Shown: in pieces, positions 8,873-18,576 of the stretch
Position numbering within the stretch: position 1 is the stretch's first letter
Layout: every line of letters starts with the position of its first letter
NCBI GenBank assembly: GCA_038562165.1
Contig: JBCFAO010000020.1
Coordinates: 1-64,000 of the forward strand
Source of the DNA: WRMS01 sp038562165
Lineage (GTDB): Bacteria > Bacillota > Peptococcia > DRI-13 > UBA5745
Length of the DNA stretch: 64,000 nt
Direction of reading: 5' to 3'
Position numbers and translations under genes: made by a program
The notes under the pieces: generated by a model
Seen by the model: only the letters and a program-made list of their open reading frames with translations
The model's database searches: none
Told to the model about the DNA's origin: nothing

Positions 8873-9358
8873 ATGGAAGATAGAAAATATGCAGAGGGCC
8901 TGGATGATCTCAGCGGCCGCTATCTGACGTTCTATATTGACGAAGTTATCTATAGCCTGCCTCTGGGCCACATCATCGAAATCATCAATATGCAGCACAT
9001 CACCCACATCCCCGGCGTGCCCCATTACGTCAAGGGTATCGTCAATCTGCGGGGCAAGGTAGTCCCCGTTTCCGATGTACGGCTGAAATTCGGCCAGCGG
9101 TCGCGACCTTATGATGATATGACCTGCATTATCGTTACTACCATCAACGACATGCAGGTAGGTCTGATTGTGGACAGCGTTGCCGAAGTGGTAACTTTGG
9201 ACAAAAACCAGATGGCCGCGCCGCCCAAGGCCGGCAAGCGGGTGGGCGAAAGCTATCTGGATTCCATTGCTACGTTAAACGACAAGGTTATCTTAAATAT
9301 TGATTGTACAAAGTTTTTCCAAGCCGATATGGCGGAATTATTTGTTCACGAAAACTAG
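8873..9358 (+). CDS. cheW: Chemotaxis coupling protein CheW
   Basis: A 161-aa protein made of one CheW domain (about residues 15-150), with the usual signatures YSLPLGHIIEII, HIPGVPHYVKGIVNLRGKVVPV and a closing ILNID. It joins CheA to methyl-accepting receptors in the signalling array. It follows cheA by 26 nt and precedes cheR by 14 nt, so co-transcription is clear. Nothing unusual is seen. Confidence 0.96.
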   Translation: MEDRKYAEGLDDLSGRYLTFYIDEVIYSLPLGHIIEIINMQHITHIPGVPHYVKGIVNLRGKVVPVSDVRLKFGQRSRPYDDMTCIIVTTINDMQVGLIVDSVAEVVTLDKNQMAAPPKAGKRVGESYLDSIATLNDKVILNIDCTKFFQADMAELFVHEN

Positions 9359-9372
9359 GAGAGCTGCTTATC

Positions 9373-10212
9373 ATGGATATTACTGCCCAAAATGCTCTGG
9401 TTCGCATCACCGACGATGAATTTAAAAAACTGGTGTCTTTTGTTTATCAAAAGTATGGCATTAACCTGATTAAAAAGCGGCAGCTAGTGGAAGGCCGCCT
9501 GTCCCATACCATTAAGGAACGGGGCCTTTCCAGCTTTAAGCAATACATGGATTTGCTGGTTAATGACCAAAGCGGTGAGGAAATCAATACTTTTTTGAAT
9601 AAGATCACCACCAACCACTCTTATTTTGCCCGGGAAACGGAGCATTTTGATTTTCTCTTGCACCATGCTCTTCCCTACCTGGAAAAAACCCGCAGCCGGG
9701 AGCTGCGAATCTGGAGCGCCGGCTGTTCCGCCGGCCAGGAAGCTTACAATATTGCCATGACCATGGACCAATATTTCGGCAGCCGCAAAAATCAATGGGA
9801 CACCAGGATTTTGGCCACCGACATCTCCATGAACGTCTTAAACAAGGGCAAGGCAGCCATCTACCCCGAGGATAACATTAAGGACCTGCCCGCTCAATGG
9901 AAGACTCAATACTTTAACCGTCTGCCCGACGGCTCTTATCAGGTTAACGACAAAATCCGCCAGGAGGTAATTTTTAAGCTCTTTAATCTGATGGATCCTT
10001 TCGTTTACAAGAAACCCTTTGACATTATTTTCTGCCGCAATGTCATGATTTATTTTGATCAGGAAACCAGCAACAAACTGGTGGAAAAGTTTTATCAGGC
10101 TACGGCAGAAGGCGGCTATTTGCTGATCGGCCATTCCGAGGTACTGGATAAAGAGGCCACGAAATACCGGTACCTGCGGCCCGCCATATATCAGCGGGTT
10201 CAAAAGAATTAG
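9373..10212 (+). CDS. cheR: Chemoreceptor methyltransferase CheR
   Basis: A 279-aa SAM-dependent methyltransferase that methylates glutamates of chemoreceptors during adaptation. The N-terminal helical domain spans about residues 1-90. The Rossmann domain has the SAM loop WSAGCSAGQEAYN, then ILATDIS, and IIFCRNVMIYFD. The start at 9373 is chosen because AGGAGAG precedes it and the protein then begins, as in the family, just before DDEFKKL. The frame reaching back to 9304 overlaps cheW and has no matching start. It works against CheB and CheD. Confidence 0.96.
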   Translation: MDITAQNALVRITDDEFKKLVSFVYQKYGINLIKKRQLVEGRLSHTIKERGLSSFKQYMDLLVNDQSGEEINTFLNKITTNHSYFARETEHFDFLLHHALPYLEKTRSRELRIWSAGCSAGQEAYNIAMTMDQYFGSRKNQWDTRILATDISMNVLNKGKAAIYPEDNIKDLPAQWKTQYFNRLPDGSYQVNDKIRQEVIFKLFNLMDPFVYKKPFDIIFCRNVMIYFDQETSNKLVEKFYQATAEGGYLLIGHSEVLDKEATKYRYLRPAIYQRVQKN

Positions 10213-10269
10213 CCCTTTGTCATTCCAATTTATACAAAGGGCTTGCTCCCGGAAAGGTAGGATTCTCCT

Positions 10270-11316
10270 ATGAATATGAAGCTGCCGGTCATACGAGTTT
10301 TAATCGTCGATGACTCGCTGCTTTTTCGCAAAAAACTGGAAAGCAGTCTGGGCGACCAGCAGATCACGGTTATCGGCAGCGCCGCCAGCCCCAGTGAGGC
10401 CATGGAAAAAATTGAACAGTTGAAACCTGACGTCATCACTTTGGATGTGGAAATGCCACAGATGAATGGCTTGGAGTTTCTTCGCAAGCTGCTGCCCCAG
10501 CATCCTATTCCTGTGGTAGTGGTCAGTTCCCGGCCGGAAAATGCCGGGGAAGCTTTAGGGGCTGGGGCTGTGGATTTTTTGCAAAAGCCCTACATCAAAA
10601 CACCGGAGGATCTGGTGCTGTTTCTAAACAGGCTTCGCAGCATGATCAAAGAAGCCTCCCGTTCAAAAATGCCACAAACGAAAGCCGCGGCAGCAGCCAC
10701 GGCTCAATCTGTGTTTTTAAGCGCTCCCGTTAAAGCTCATAGCCAGGCGGTTATCGCCATCGGCGCCTCCACCGGCGGTACGGAGGCTATTCTCGCCGTA
10801 GTCAAAAACCTGCCTCCCGCTACACCGGGAATTTTGGTGGTTCAGCACATGCCTGCCGGTTTCACCAAGCTTTATGCCGAGCGTTTGGACCGGGTCTGCC
10901 AGATGTCCGCCAAAGAAGCGGAGGATTTTGACCGGGTGGAAACCGGTAGAATCCTGGTAGCTGCCGGCGATTATCACATGACATTAAAGCGTGACGCCAA
11001 AGGCTATTATATCCGCAGCCAAAAAGGCGAAAAAGTCAGCGGCCACTGTCCTTCCGTGGATGTGCTCTTTCAATCGGCGGCGGCAGAAGCCGGTAAATAT
11101 TGCATTGGCGTTATCCTTACCGGCATGGGGGCCGACGGTGCGGAGGGCATTACGCAGCTTCGCAGCACCGGAGCCTATACCATTGGACAGGATGAGGAAA
11201 GCTGTGTTGTTTACGGCATGCCTATGGAAGCCTTTAAACGAGGCGGCATCTCCAAGCAGCTGCCTTTAAACCAGATCGGGGCGGAGATTATTTATCAGCT
11301 TGGCAAACAACAATAG
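10270..11316 (+). CDS. cheB: Chemotaxis response regulator and protein-glutamate methylesterase CheB
   Basis: A 348-aa two-domain protein. The receiver domain (1-125) has acidic residues D14-D15, the phospho-acceptor D59 in LDVEMPQMNG, and K106. The linker is Ala-rich. The C-terminal methylesterase/deamidase domain (about 158-345) has the catalytic triad S167 (GASTGG), H193 (VQHMPAGF) and D289 (GMGADGAEG). It removes methyl groups from chemoreceptors when phosphorylated by CheA. The ribosome binding site is AAAGGTAGG. Last gene of its operon; repeat element copy 2 and a long hairpin follow. Confidence 0.97.
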   Translation: MNMKLPVIRVLIVDDSLLFRKKLESSLGDQQITVIGSAASPSEAMEKIEQLKPDVITLDVEMPQMNGLEFLRKLLPQHPIPVVVVSSRPENAGEALGAGAVDFLQKPYIKTPEDLVLFLNRLRSMIKEASRSKMPQTKAAAAATAQSVFLSAPVKAHSQAVIAIGASTGGTEAILAVVKNLPPATPGILVVQHMPAGFTKLYAERLDRVCQMSAKEAEDFDRVETGRILVAAGDYHMTLKRDAKGYYIRSQKGEKVSGHCPSVDVLFQSAAAEAGKYCIGVILTGMGADGAEGITQLRSTGAYTIGQDEESCVVYGMPMEAFKRGGISKQLPLNQIGAEIIYQLGKQQ

Positions 11317-11330
11317 CCGGTACTGGTATT

Positions 11331-11600
11331 TGCTGCAGCCAACGATGAAGGTTTAGCAAAATTTCAAGTTTGTAGCGGCAATCCAGGCATTTTGAGCAAA
11401 ATTTCAAGTTTGTAAGCCTATTCCCTCTTTAAAATAGAGGGTTCATCCTAGCTTCGACCCTAAATATAGGAAAAATCAGCCTGCAGACCCTTTAAACCTG
11501 CAATTTTGCTCAAAAAAGCTATCAATGGCGGCTACAAACTTGCAATTTTGAACAGTTAGCCAAAGCAAATGATGACAAACCTGCATTTTTGAGCGCAACT
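11331..11600. repeat. Dispersed intergenic repeat element, copy 2
   Basis: Two direct units of AGCAAAATTTCAAGTTTGT lie at 11355-11373 and 11394-11413 (39-bp period). They are followed by a small hairpin (CCCTCT...AGAGGG, about 11422-11441) and by three inverted units at 11494-11511, 11534-11550 and 11575-11593; the last two are 41 bp apart. The motif AAATGATGACAAAC links this copy to copy 3. It sits between the convergent genes cheB and cheD. Confidence 0.7.
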
Positions 11601-11675
11601 GGCCCAACTACCACAATCTACTGCCCAGCTATGCAGCATTATTACCATCCATGTGCGCCAGATGCCTTTTCGCCC

Positions 11676-11737
11676 CAAAAACCCCTTTCCGTTATATTCC
11701 AGTTTAACAACTGCAGTATAACGGAAAGGGGTTTTTG
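11676..11737. terminator. Bidirectional terminator between cheB and cheD
   Basis: A perfect 21-bp inverted repeat (arms 11676-11696 and 11717-11737, CAAAAACCCC...GGGGTTTTTG) with a 20-nt loop. The outer A/T part supplies a T-run in both directions. Its place between convergent operons fits a shared terminator. Confidence 0.9.
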
Positions 11738-11843
11738 CATAGTAACTACTGATTTCCCCATAGCAGACCTCTTTTTCATGGCTATCTCATCTATTCTGCC
11801 TCTGGTTTTTATTCTGCCGCTGATTCCTTATTATTCTATCCTT

Positions 11844-12332
11844 CTACCAGACCCATTCCCCTTTGCTGGCGGATTTAATCCGCATCAAGCCGTCTTCCGC
11901 CGTCAGATAAAGGGTGCGGCCGTAATCCTTGCCCGTATCCTCTGCTATAATGGGAATCCGCTGGCGCATCAATTCCATTTTGACGGCCTGGGTATTGCGC
12001 TGGCCGATATTAGCGATGGATGAGTTGCTCAAACCGGAAAACATCTGAGCGCCGCCGGCAATCTTGGCCTTAAACAGCACCCTCCGGCCGCCGGCGGCTT
12101 CCATTTTGCGAATTAGAAGTTCTATGGCCGTATCGGCAAATTTGTGCGGCTGATTAGCAGAGCTGGGGGCCTGGCTGGCACTAGGCAACATAATATGGGC
12201 CAGACCCGCCAGCTTGATATTGGCGTCATATAAACAAATTCCTACACAAGATCCTAAAGCGTAAGTTACTAACACATCCGGCGCCTGGGCAATGTTCAAA
12301 TCCGAGATGCCCACGGTTACTGTACGACTCAT
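11844..12332 (-). CDS. cheD: Chemoreceptor glutamine deamidase CheD
   Basis: A 162-aa protein that deamidates glutamines of chemoreceptors and binds CheC. The catalytic cysteine C29 lies in ALGSCVGICLYD and the histidine H46 in LAHIMLP; threonine T23 is in the place of the third active-site residue. It overlaps cheC by 4 nt (ATGA), showing translational coupling. It is the last gene of the 25-kb flagellar operon, ending near the terminator at 11676-11737. Confidence 0.96.
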   Translation of the reverse strand: MSRTVTVGISDLNIAQAPDVLVTYALGSCVGICLYDANIKLAGLAHIMLPSASQAPSSANQPHKFADTAIELLIRKMEAAGGRRVLFKAKIAGGAQMFSGLSNSSIANIGQRNTQAVKMELMRQRIPIIAEDTGKDYGRTLYLTAEDGLMRIKSASKGEWVW

Positions 12333-12949
12333 AATTCCAACCCCAAATTCGTCATGATTTTTGCCAGGGAATCCATTTCCGGTATCATTAGAATGTGGCT
12401 GGAGGTTTTATCGTCTTCTTTTTTATCAAATTCATCCTGAATAAAAATAATTTTATCGCCGATATTGGCAAAATAAATAGCCGGCACGCTAAGTATAGCC
12501 CCTACCATATCCACACAAAGATCGGGCGGAGAAATATTGATATCCAGGCCCGTCAGCGAGGCAATGGCATTGACGTAAGATGCCGCCATAATATTGCCTA
12601 CTTCCCGGATGGCAGAGCTGCTGAACTCATCCAGGTTGCCGAAATTCTCCAGTTCCATACCCGTTAAGGTATTGATCATCATATGGGCAAAATCCTTATG
12701 CAGCAGGAACATGATCATTCCCGTCACATCACCGCTGAGGGAAAGCAAAAGGCCTACCAAAAGCTCCTCAGGGCCGCCCAGACTATCCGTCACTTCATTG
12801 TAATCCAAAATCATGACCTTAGGCACAGAGATATCCACCGGCCTGTCCAGCATAGTAGATAAAGCGGAGGCGGCATTGCCGGAACCGATATTACCAATTT
12901 CCCTTAATACATCAAGCTGAAGATCATTTAAATCATCAAGGTTTTTCAA
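12329..12949 (-). CDS. cheC: CheY-P phosphatase CheC
   Basis: A 206-aa CheC/CheX/FliY-family protein. Both active-site helices are kept: E17/N20 in LREIGNIGSGNA and E116/N119 in IREVGNIMAAS, as expected for a two-site phosphatase. It dephosphorylates CheY-P and is stimulated by CheD, whose gene overlaps. The start is TTG at 12949 with GAGGAG 8 nt upstream. The genome thus has both CheC and FliY. Confidence 0.95.
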   Translation of the reverse strand: MKNLDDLNDLQLDVLREIGNIGSGNAASALSTMLDRPVDISVPKVMILDYNEVTDSLGGPEELLVGLLLSLSGDVTGMIMFLLHKDFAHMMINTLTGMELENFGNLDEFSSSAIREVGNIMAASYVNAIASLTGLDINISPPDLCVDMVGAILSVPAIYFANIGDKIIFIQDEFDKKEDDKTSSHILMIPEMDSLAKIMTNLGLEL

Positions 12950-12964
12950 CGCCTACACTCCTCT

Positions 12965-13696
12965 TTATCTTCTCAGGCCATTAACAATCTCTTCAATCTG
13001 GTCGGATACGGTTACCACCCTGGCGCTGACTTGAAAAGCTCTCTGGGTTCTGATCATCGCCGCCATTTCGTCACTTAAATCCGTACCTGACTGCTCCAAA
13101 AACCCGGGAGCCAAATCACAGACCCCCTTGTTATCTCTGGCAGCCTTGCCCGATTCCTCCGTCTCCAGATAACGGTTGGCGGAAGCCGGCGACAAGGCGT
13201 GAGGATTAACAAAGCGATAGACGCCGATTTGATCCTCCAGGCCCTCCAGATCATATTGGCCCGTCTCTTTGTTCTCTTTCAACTCAATTCTGCGGCCCCG
13301 CATATCCAAAACGTAAGCGCCGTCAGTAGTGGTCAAATAGGCCCGCTTGCTCCGGGTACCTATGGCAAAGGCGCCGCTCCGCGTGTATTCCTTTTGGCCT
13401 TCATTATCCACCATAAAAAATCCGTCCCCCTGGATGGCAAAATCCAGATTGCCGCCGGTGGGAATGAAAGCGCCTTGGCCGGCGTGAAGCTGGCTGGCAG
13501 CCGCTTTTGTACCTACCCCTTTCAGTAGTTCGGGGGCGGATTTAGTGTCCATGCGGACATAGAGCAAGTCCTCAAACTGGGTGGTTTGATGCTTATAACC
13601 AACGGTATTGACATTGGCTATATTATTTCCGATGGTATCCATAGCCTGCTGGTAAGCCATCAGCCCGGAAACTCCTGCATGAAAGGATGTTTTCAT
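12965..13696 (-). CDS. flhP: Flagellar rod/hook-basal protein FlhP (FlgG family)
   Basis: A 243-aa axial protein with the N-terminal flagellar rod motif (GVSGLMAYQQAMDTIGNNIANVNTVGYK) and the C-terminal motif ending in RVVTVSDQIEEIVNGLRR. Between them lies the FlgG-type core (GDGFFMV...YTRSGAF). ATG at 13696 has GAGGAG 9 nt upstream; a TTG two codons earlier is less likely. It forms the distal rod next to FlhO. In Bacillus flhO-flhP are a separate pair; here they follow sigD in the main operon. Confidence 0.9.
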   Translation of the reverse strand: MKTSFHAGVSGLMAYQQAMDTIGNNIANVNTVGYKHQTTQFEDLLYVRMDTKSAPELLKGVGTKAAASQLHAGQGAFIPTGGNLDFAIQGDGFFMVDNEGQKEYTRSGAFAIGTRSKRAYLTTTDGAYVLDMRGRRIELKENKETGQYDLEGLEDQIGVYRFVNPHALSPASANRYLETEESGKAARDNKGVCDLAPGFLEQSGTDLSDEMAAMIRTQRAFQVSARVVTVSDQIEEIVNGLRR

Positions 13697-13777
13697 TGGC
13701 AATCTCTCCTCTACTCTTTGGCTTTGGTTAGCGCAAAGTCAAACTATAACGCCTCAGGTGGGGCATCAAAGGCCCCG

Positions 13778-14527
13778 TTATACGGCAGCAATTTGGGAAA
13801 CTGCCTTGCGGTTCATATTATCCATAATCTGCAGGGCCGAGCTACAGGATTGAAAAGCTCTCTGGGCTTCAATAAAGGCCGTCATTTCTGTAGTATAATT
13901 CACATTTGAGGTTTCCTTGACATTTTGATGAAGACGAAAACCTTCTGCCGCCTGGCTTTCCTGGCCTGCCGGCATCTGATACATACCGTTATTGAGGCGA
14001 ACCAGGGTGACCTCCTCGGGAGGCGATACGATCTGCAGATTGCCGATGCGGCGTCCCGCTTCATTATTGACGGTGCCGTCGGCCAAAACTTTAAACTGGG
14101 CGTTTTTTACCTGAACCGGTCCGTCCTGGCCCATAACCCGGCCAATGCCCTCCAGAATGAGGTAGCCTTCCGCATCCATGTTAAATTGGCCCCCCCTGGT
14201 CAAATAGGGCTGTTCCTCATTGCCCTGAATAACGAAATAGCCGGGGCCGTCGATAGCAATATCAAAAGGATGACCCGTATCCTGGTAAAGACCGGAATGA
14301 TTCAGCGTCACTACGTCATCTACCAGGGTGATGGGGCTGGCGCTGCCGATGGGAGTTCTCTGGTAAGCCTCCTTCCGGATCATCAGCTCATGCTCAAAGG
14401 TGTTAAACACCATTCGTTGTCCCCGGTAGCCCGGGGTTTCCAGGTTGACCAGGTTGTTGCCGATAAGATCGATATTGCGCTGCTGGGCCAGCATTCCCGA
14501 AGCAATGGTGTAAAAACCGCTCAGCAT
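13778..14527 (-). CDS. flhO: Flagellar rod/hook-basal protein FlhO (FlgF/FlgG family)
   Basis: A 249-aa axial protein. The N-terminus reads LSGFYTIASGMLAQQRNIDL and then the rod motif IGNNLVNLETPGYRG. The core has DGPGYFVIQ...LTRGGQF, and the C-terminal motif includes EMTAFIEAQRAFQS. It is secreted by the flagellar export system to form part of the distal rod. It overlaps the 3' end of sigD by 7 nt and precedes flhP by 81 nt. Confidence 0.9.
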   Translation of the reverse strand: MLSGFYTIASGMLAQQRNIDLIGNNLVNLETPGYRGQRMVFNTFEHELMIRKEAYQRTPIGSASPITLVDDVVTLNHSGLYQDTGHPFDIAIDGPGYFVIQGNEEQPYLTRGGQFNMDAEGYLILEGIGRVMGQDGPVQVKNAQFKVLADGTVNNEAGRRIGNLQIVSPPEEVTLVRLNNGMYQMPAGQESQAAEGFRLHQNVKETSNVNYTTEMTAFIEAQRAFQSCSSALQIMDNMNRKAVSQIAAV

Positions 14528-15312
14528 TCATCCTCATCCTTTCCATGTAGATATTGGGACATTGCCCTGTTTAGCTTAGTCAAAGCTGACGACCTGATAA
14601 AAGATATCCTCTGCTGGCTGACATTGAGGACCTCCCCAATCTCCCGCAAATTTAAATTCTCATAATAGCATAAAGTGATTACTTGTTTTTCTTTGGGAGA
14701 AAGCTGGTCAATAGCCTCTCCCAGCACCTGTTTTAACTCTCTTTGGAGCATGCCCCGGTCTACGGTATCTTCCCGGATATTAGCCAAGCCTTCTTGACTG
14801 CCCCCCGTGCCTTCAATCAGTTCTTCAAAAGAAACCATATCGGCTGTAGCGATTTCCTGCAGATTGCGGTTCAGCTCTTTTTCCGGCATGCCCAGATACT
14901 CGGCTAATTCTCTGTCTGTAGGCTCCCGCATCAACTGATTGCTTAGCTCCGCTTGTCCTTGGACGATACTGCGGCGGGCCGTCCTCACCCGGTAAGGCAG
15001 CCAGCTTTGCTTGCGCATGTAGCTAAGCATGGTCCCCCGCAAATGCTTATAAATAAAAGTACTGAAACTGGCCCCCCGGCCGGGATCAAACTTATCGATA
15101 CACCCCATAAGAGTGATGATACCCTGATTAAAGAACTCATCTTGCTGAATGTTTTGGGGTAACAAAGAACGCATGCTGATGATGGTATTTTTTACGGTGG
15201 GCCCATAATGCATCACCAATTGATTTCTGATATTAATATCTCCCGTCTGCTTGTAAGCTGCCATCAGCTCCTCGGGATTAATTTTTTCTTGCGGCGGCTG
15301 ATGCTCCATCAC
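14521..15312 (-). CDS. sigD: Flagellar sigma factor SigD (FliA, sigma-28)
   Basis: A 263-aa sigma-70 family factor that directs late flagellar and chemotaxis genes. Region 2 includes FFNQGIITLMGCIDKFDPGRG and the sequence FSTFIYKHLRGTML; region 3 includes REPTDRELAEYLGM; region 4 has the helix-turn-helix NLREIGEVLNVSQQRISFI. It starts with GTG at 15312 or ATG at 15309. It lies directly after flhA; flhF and flhG, usually found here in Bacillus, are missing. FlgM (48547-48891) is its anti-sigma partner. Confidence 0.95.
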   Translation of the reverse strand: MMEHQPPQEKINPEELMAAYKQTGDINIRNQLVMHYGPTVKNTIISMRSLLPQNIQQDEFFNQGIITLMGCIDKFDPGRGASFSTFIYKHLRGTMLSYMRKQSWLPYRVRTARRSIVQGQAELSNQLMREPTDRELAEYLGMPEKELNRNLQEIATADMVSFEELIEGTGGSQEGLANIREDTVDRGMLQRELKQVLGEAIDQLSPKEKQVITLCYYENLNLREIGEVLNVSQQRISFIRSSALTKLNRAMSQYLHGKDEDEC

Positions 15313-15365
15313 GGGTTCTTCTTCCCCCCTTTTTGTACTGACGCCGGATTAATCCGGTATTAGTA

Positions 15366-17423
15366 TCATATGGCGATATTGCCTAAGGATTGAATTTGAA
15401 CGCCGCTATCAATATCGTTAAAGGACAATACCACAACCTCCGGATAGAACTGATCCAAAAGCTTTTTGAAATATACCCGGACTACCGGAGAGGTAAGGAT
15501 AATCGGCGTCTGCACCACCTGCTTCATCTGATTGATTTTTTCCGTAGTGGCGGTGATGATTTTTTGTATGGTATCGGACTCCAGAGCCAGGTAGGCGCCG
15601 CCGTCCATTTTTTTTACGCTGTTGATAATGATGTTTTCCAGTTCCCCATCCAGACTCATCACTTTCATTTGGCCGGCTTCGGAGAAGCGGTGGGTAATGG
15701 TGCGTTTTAAGGCTTGGCGCACATATTCCGTCAGCATGTCATTATCCTTCACCATAGCCCCGTAATCGGCCAGGGTTTCCAGAATAGTCTCCAGGTCGTT
15801 GACGGGAACACCCTCCCGCAGCAGATTCCGCAATACCTTTTGCAGCTCGGTGGTGGTCAGCACTGCAGGAATGGTATCATCTACGATAACTTCATTTTTC
15901 TTGCGCAGGTTTTCCACCATCTTTTTGACTTCTTGCCTGGTCAAAAGCTCATGGGCATGGGTACGGATAATCTCCGACAGGTGGGTGATGATGACGGAGG
16001 TGGGATCGATCAGCGTATATCCGGCCATTTCCGCTTTGATCTTCTTATCCTCACTGATCCATTTAGCCGGCATACCGAAGGCCGGTTCAATGGTATCGAT
16101 ACCCTCGATAACCTCTCCCTCGGGAATCTCGGCGGGTTCCAGGGCCAGGTAATGGTCAATCAAGACCTCGCCTATGGCCACGGTCTCCCCCTTCAGCTTT
16201 ATCTCATACTGGTTGGGATTAATCTGGCTGGAATCCTTTAGCCGTACCGAGGGAATGACCATGCCCATTTCATCGGCAAATTGCTTGCGGAACATGACTA
16301 CCCGGTCCATAAAATTGCCGCCGCTATGCTCATCCACCAGAGGCAGCAAGCTATAACCAAACTCCATGCCGATGGGATCCACCGTCAGCAGATTATAGAC
16401 ATTATCCAGATTCTTATAAAAGGCTACCTCACTGGTAACCTCCTCGATCACCGGCGGCCCCTCAGCCGCTACTTGGGGTACAGAAGCCCTTTGCTGCCGC
16501 AGTAAGATGATGCCCAGGCCGATGAGCAAGGCGGAAACCATAGCCACCTGAGCCGGCGGAAAGCCAATAAAGCTAAGGAGGATCATGGCCGCTCCGGCAA
16601 TGATCAGCACCACAGGCTGGGACCGGAACTGCTGGATGACATCGGTATTCAGATCCGCCTCCGAGGCTGACCGGGTAACGATCATACCTGTGGCCACGGA
16701 AATCAAAAGGGCCGGAATCTGAGACATCAGGCCGTCGCCCACGGTGGAAATAGAGTAAATATTGACCACCGCGGCAAAGCTGCCTTCCCTGTTGATCATG
16801 CCCACCAGCAAACCGCCGATGAGATTGATGAACGTAACGACAATAGAAATAATGGCGTCGCCTTTGACAAACTTGGAGGCGCCGTCCATGGAGCCAAAAA
16901 AGTCAGCTTCCCGCTGGATTTTGGAGCGGCGGCGGCGGCCTTCCTCTTCATCGATAGCCCCGGAGCTCAGGTCCGTATCGATGGCCATCTGCTTGCCGGG
17001 CATGGCGTCCAAGGTAAATCTGGCGGATACCTCTGCCACCCGCTCGGCGCCTTTGGTAATAACAATGAACTGCACCAGCACGATAATCAGGAAAATGACA
17101 AGGCCAACGACCACATTGCCCCGGATAACATATTGTCCGAAGGTTTTAATGACTTCGCCGGCATAACCCTGATTGGAAAGAATAGATCTGGTGGAAGAAA
17201 CATTGAGACCCAGTCTTAGCAAAGTAGTTACCAGAAGCAAAGAAGGAAATATAGAAAACTCTAAAGGTTCCTTTATGTACATGGTCATTAATAAAATAAC
17301 CAACGACAGCGACAAATTCATGATAAACATGAAGTCCAGCACCTGGGTGCTCAGCGGTATGATCAGCAGGGCGACAATAGTGAGGACAAATATGGCGACG
17401 ATGTTATTGAATACCGTTCTCAT
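15366..17423 (-). CDS. flhA: Flagellar export gate protein FlhA
   Basis: A 685-aa inner-membrane protein of the type III export gate. About eight membrane segments lie in residues 10-320, including the FHIPEP-region sequence (VSARFTLDAMPGKQMAID) and the charged loop EEEGRRRRSKIQREADF. The cytoplasmic domain from about 340 forms the nonameric ring that receives chaperone-substrate complexes from FliI/FliH. It follows flhB by 27 nt. A 14-nt palindrome (CCGG...CCGG) lies after its stop at 15344-15357. Confidence 0.97.
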   Translation of the reverse strand: MRTVFNNIVAIFVLTIVALLIIPLSTQVLDFMFIMNLSLSLVILLMTMYIKEPLEFSIFPSLLLVTTLLRLGLNVSSTRSILSNQGYAGEVIKTFGQYVIRGNVVVGLVIFLIIVLVQFIVITKGAERVAEVSARFTLDAMPGKQMAIDTDLSSGAIDEEEGRRRRSKIQREADFFGSMDGASKFVKGDAIISIVVTFINLIGGLLVGMINREGSFAAVVNIYSISTVGDGLMSQIPALLISVATGMIVTRSASEADLNTDVIQQFRSQPVVLIIAGAAMILLSFIGFPPAQVAMVSALLIGLGIILLRQQRASVPQVAAEGPPVIEEVTSEVAFYKNLDNVYNLLTVDPIGMEFGYSLLPLVDEHSGGNFMDRVVMFRKQFADEMGMVIPSVRLKDSSQINPNQYEIKLKGETVAIGEVLIDHYLALEPAEIPEGEVIEGIDTIEPAFGMPAKWISEDKKIKAEMAGYTLIDPTSVIITHLSEIIRTHAHELLTRQEVKKMVENLRKKNEVIVDDTIPAVLTTTELQKVLRNLLREGVPVNDLETILETLADYGAMVKDNDMLTEYVRQALKRTITHRFSEAGQMKVMSLDGELENIIINSVKKMDGGAYLALESDTIQKIITATTEKINQMKQVVQTPIILTSPVVRVYFKKLLDQFYPEVVVLSFNDIDSGVQIQSLGNIAI

Positions 17424-17450
17424 GAATAAATGTACCCCTGCCTCCCTAAA

Positions 17451-18545
17451 TTAATGATTCGTTTCTTTCAGTGCCTTGCTTTTTGGTTTTCCTTCTTTTT
17501 CCCTTAAATTATACACAAAAGCTAAAACTTCCGCTATGGTTTGATAGAAAGATTCCGGCACCTCCCGGTCCAACTCCACTTCCTCAAAAAGGCTGCGGGC
17601 CAAAGGCCGGTTTTCCATGATATAGACTTCATTTTCCCGGGCTACCTGGATAATACGCAGAGCCAGGTGATCCATACCCTTGGCTACAACAATAGGGGCT
17701 TGATGCTTCTCCGTATCATACTGCAAAGCCACCGCATAATGGGTTGGGTTTCTGATGACGACGTCGGCATTGGGTACATTGGCCATCATCCGCTGCCGGG
17801 CCGCCTGCTCCCGCCGGGCTCTCTGACGGCTTTTGATCTGGGGGTCCCCTTCCGTCTCTTTGTATTCGTCTTTGATTTCCTGTTTGCTCATCCGCAGGTT
17901 TTTTTCGAATTCCCACCACTGATAAAAATAGTCTGCGGCTGCCAAAATCACGAAGATAGCGCCGGCTTTCCAGACGATGGATAAAATCAAACTGCCGGTA
18001 AAGGCTGCGGCTTTTGAGGCCGTCATATCCATCAGCCGGGGGATGCTGGGCAAGGCTTTTTTTAACTCACCGTAAATGATATAGCCCAGAATGGAAATCT
18101 TCAGTATGGACTTCAGTAATTCCACTACGCCCCGCATGGAGAACATTTTCTTGAATCCACTAATGGGGTTAAGCCTGTCCCCTTTAAACTCAAAAGCCTT
18201 TGTGGCAAAGAGCATCCGGGTTTGGGCCATGGTAATAATTATAATGCCGACAGAGGTAACCAATAAAAGAGGCAACGCTGTAGTAGCAAATAAGATACAG
18301 CCGTTAATAAAGTAATTGGAGAGCTCCGCCTGGCCGATGGCCTCTACCCAAGAGCCCATAGAGAAATACTCCCTGATATACTGTTGCAAGCTTGTATAAA
18401 TTCCGGGGCCCATGATCCGGAGGGCGAAAAAGATGGTCAGCAAGGAAAAAATCACATTGACTTCCCTGCTCATCAGAACATTACCTTTTTTTCGCTCCTC
18501 CTGCTTTCGTTTTGGGGTTGCTTTTTCGGTTTTTTCGCCAGCCAT
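17451..18545 (-). CDS. flhB: Flagellar export switch protein FlhB
   Basis: A 364-aa protein with four membrane segments (about residues 30-215) and a cytoplasmic autocleaving domain containing the NPTH motif (VVIRNPTHYAVAL). Cleavage within NPTH allows the change from rod/hook to filament substrates with FliK. The N-terminus GEKTEKATPKRKQEERKKG is typical. A separate FlhB C-domain-like protein is encoded at 4451-4870. Confidence 0.97.
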   Translation of the reverse strand: MAGEKTEKATPKRKQEERKKGNVLMSREVNVIFSLLTIFFALRIMGPGIYTSLQQYIREYFSMGSWVEAIGQAELSNYFINGCILFATTALPLLLVTSVGIIIITMAQTRMLFATKAFEFKGDRLNPISGFKKMFSMRGVVELLKSILKISILGYIIYGELKKALPSIPRLMDMTASKAAAFTGSLILSIVWKAGAIFVILAAADYFYQWWEFEKNLRMSKQEIKDEYKETEGDPQIKSRQRARREQAARQRMMANVPNADVVIRNPTHYAVALQYDTEKHQAPIVVAKGMDHLALRIIQVARENEVYIMENRPLARSLFEEVELDREVPESFYQTIAEVLAFVYNLREKEGKPKSKALKETNH

Positions 18546-18576
18546 CAGGCTCTCCCCCCTTTTGCCGGCTCAAATT

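Noticed and set aside
11589..12023. Plus-strand open frame across the terminator and cheD 3' end
   Set aside because: It runs through a 21-bp terminator hairpin and then antisense to cheD; no ribosome binding site.
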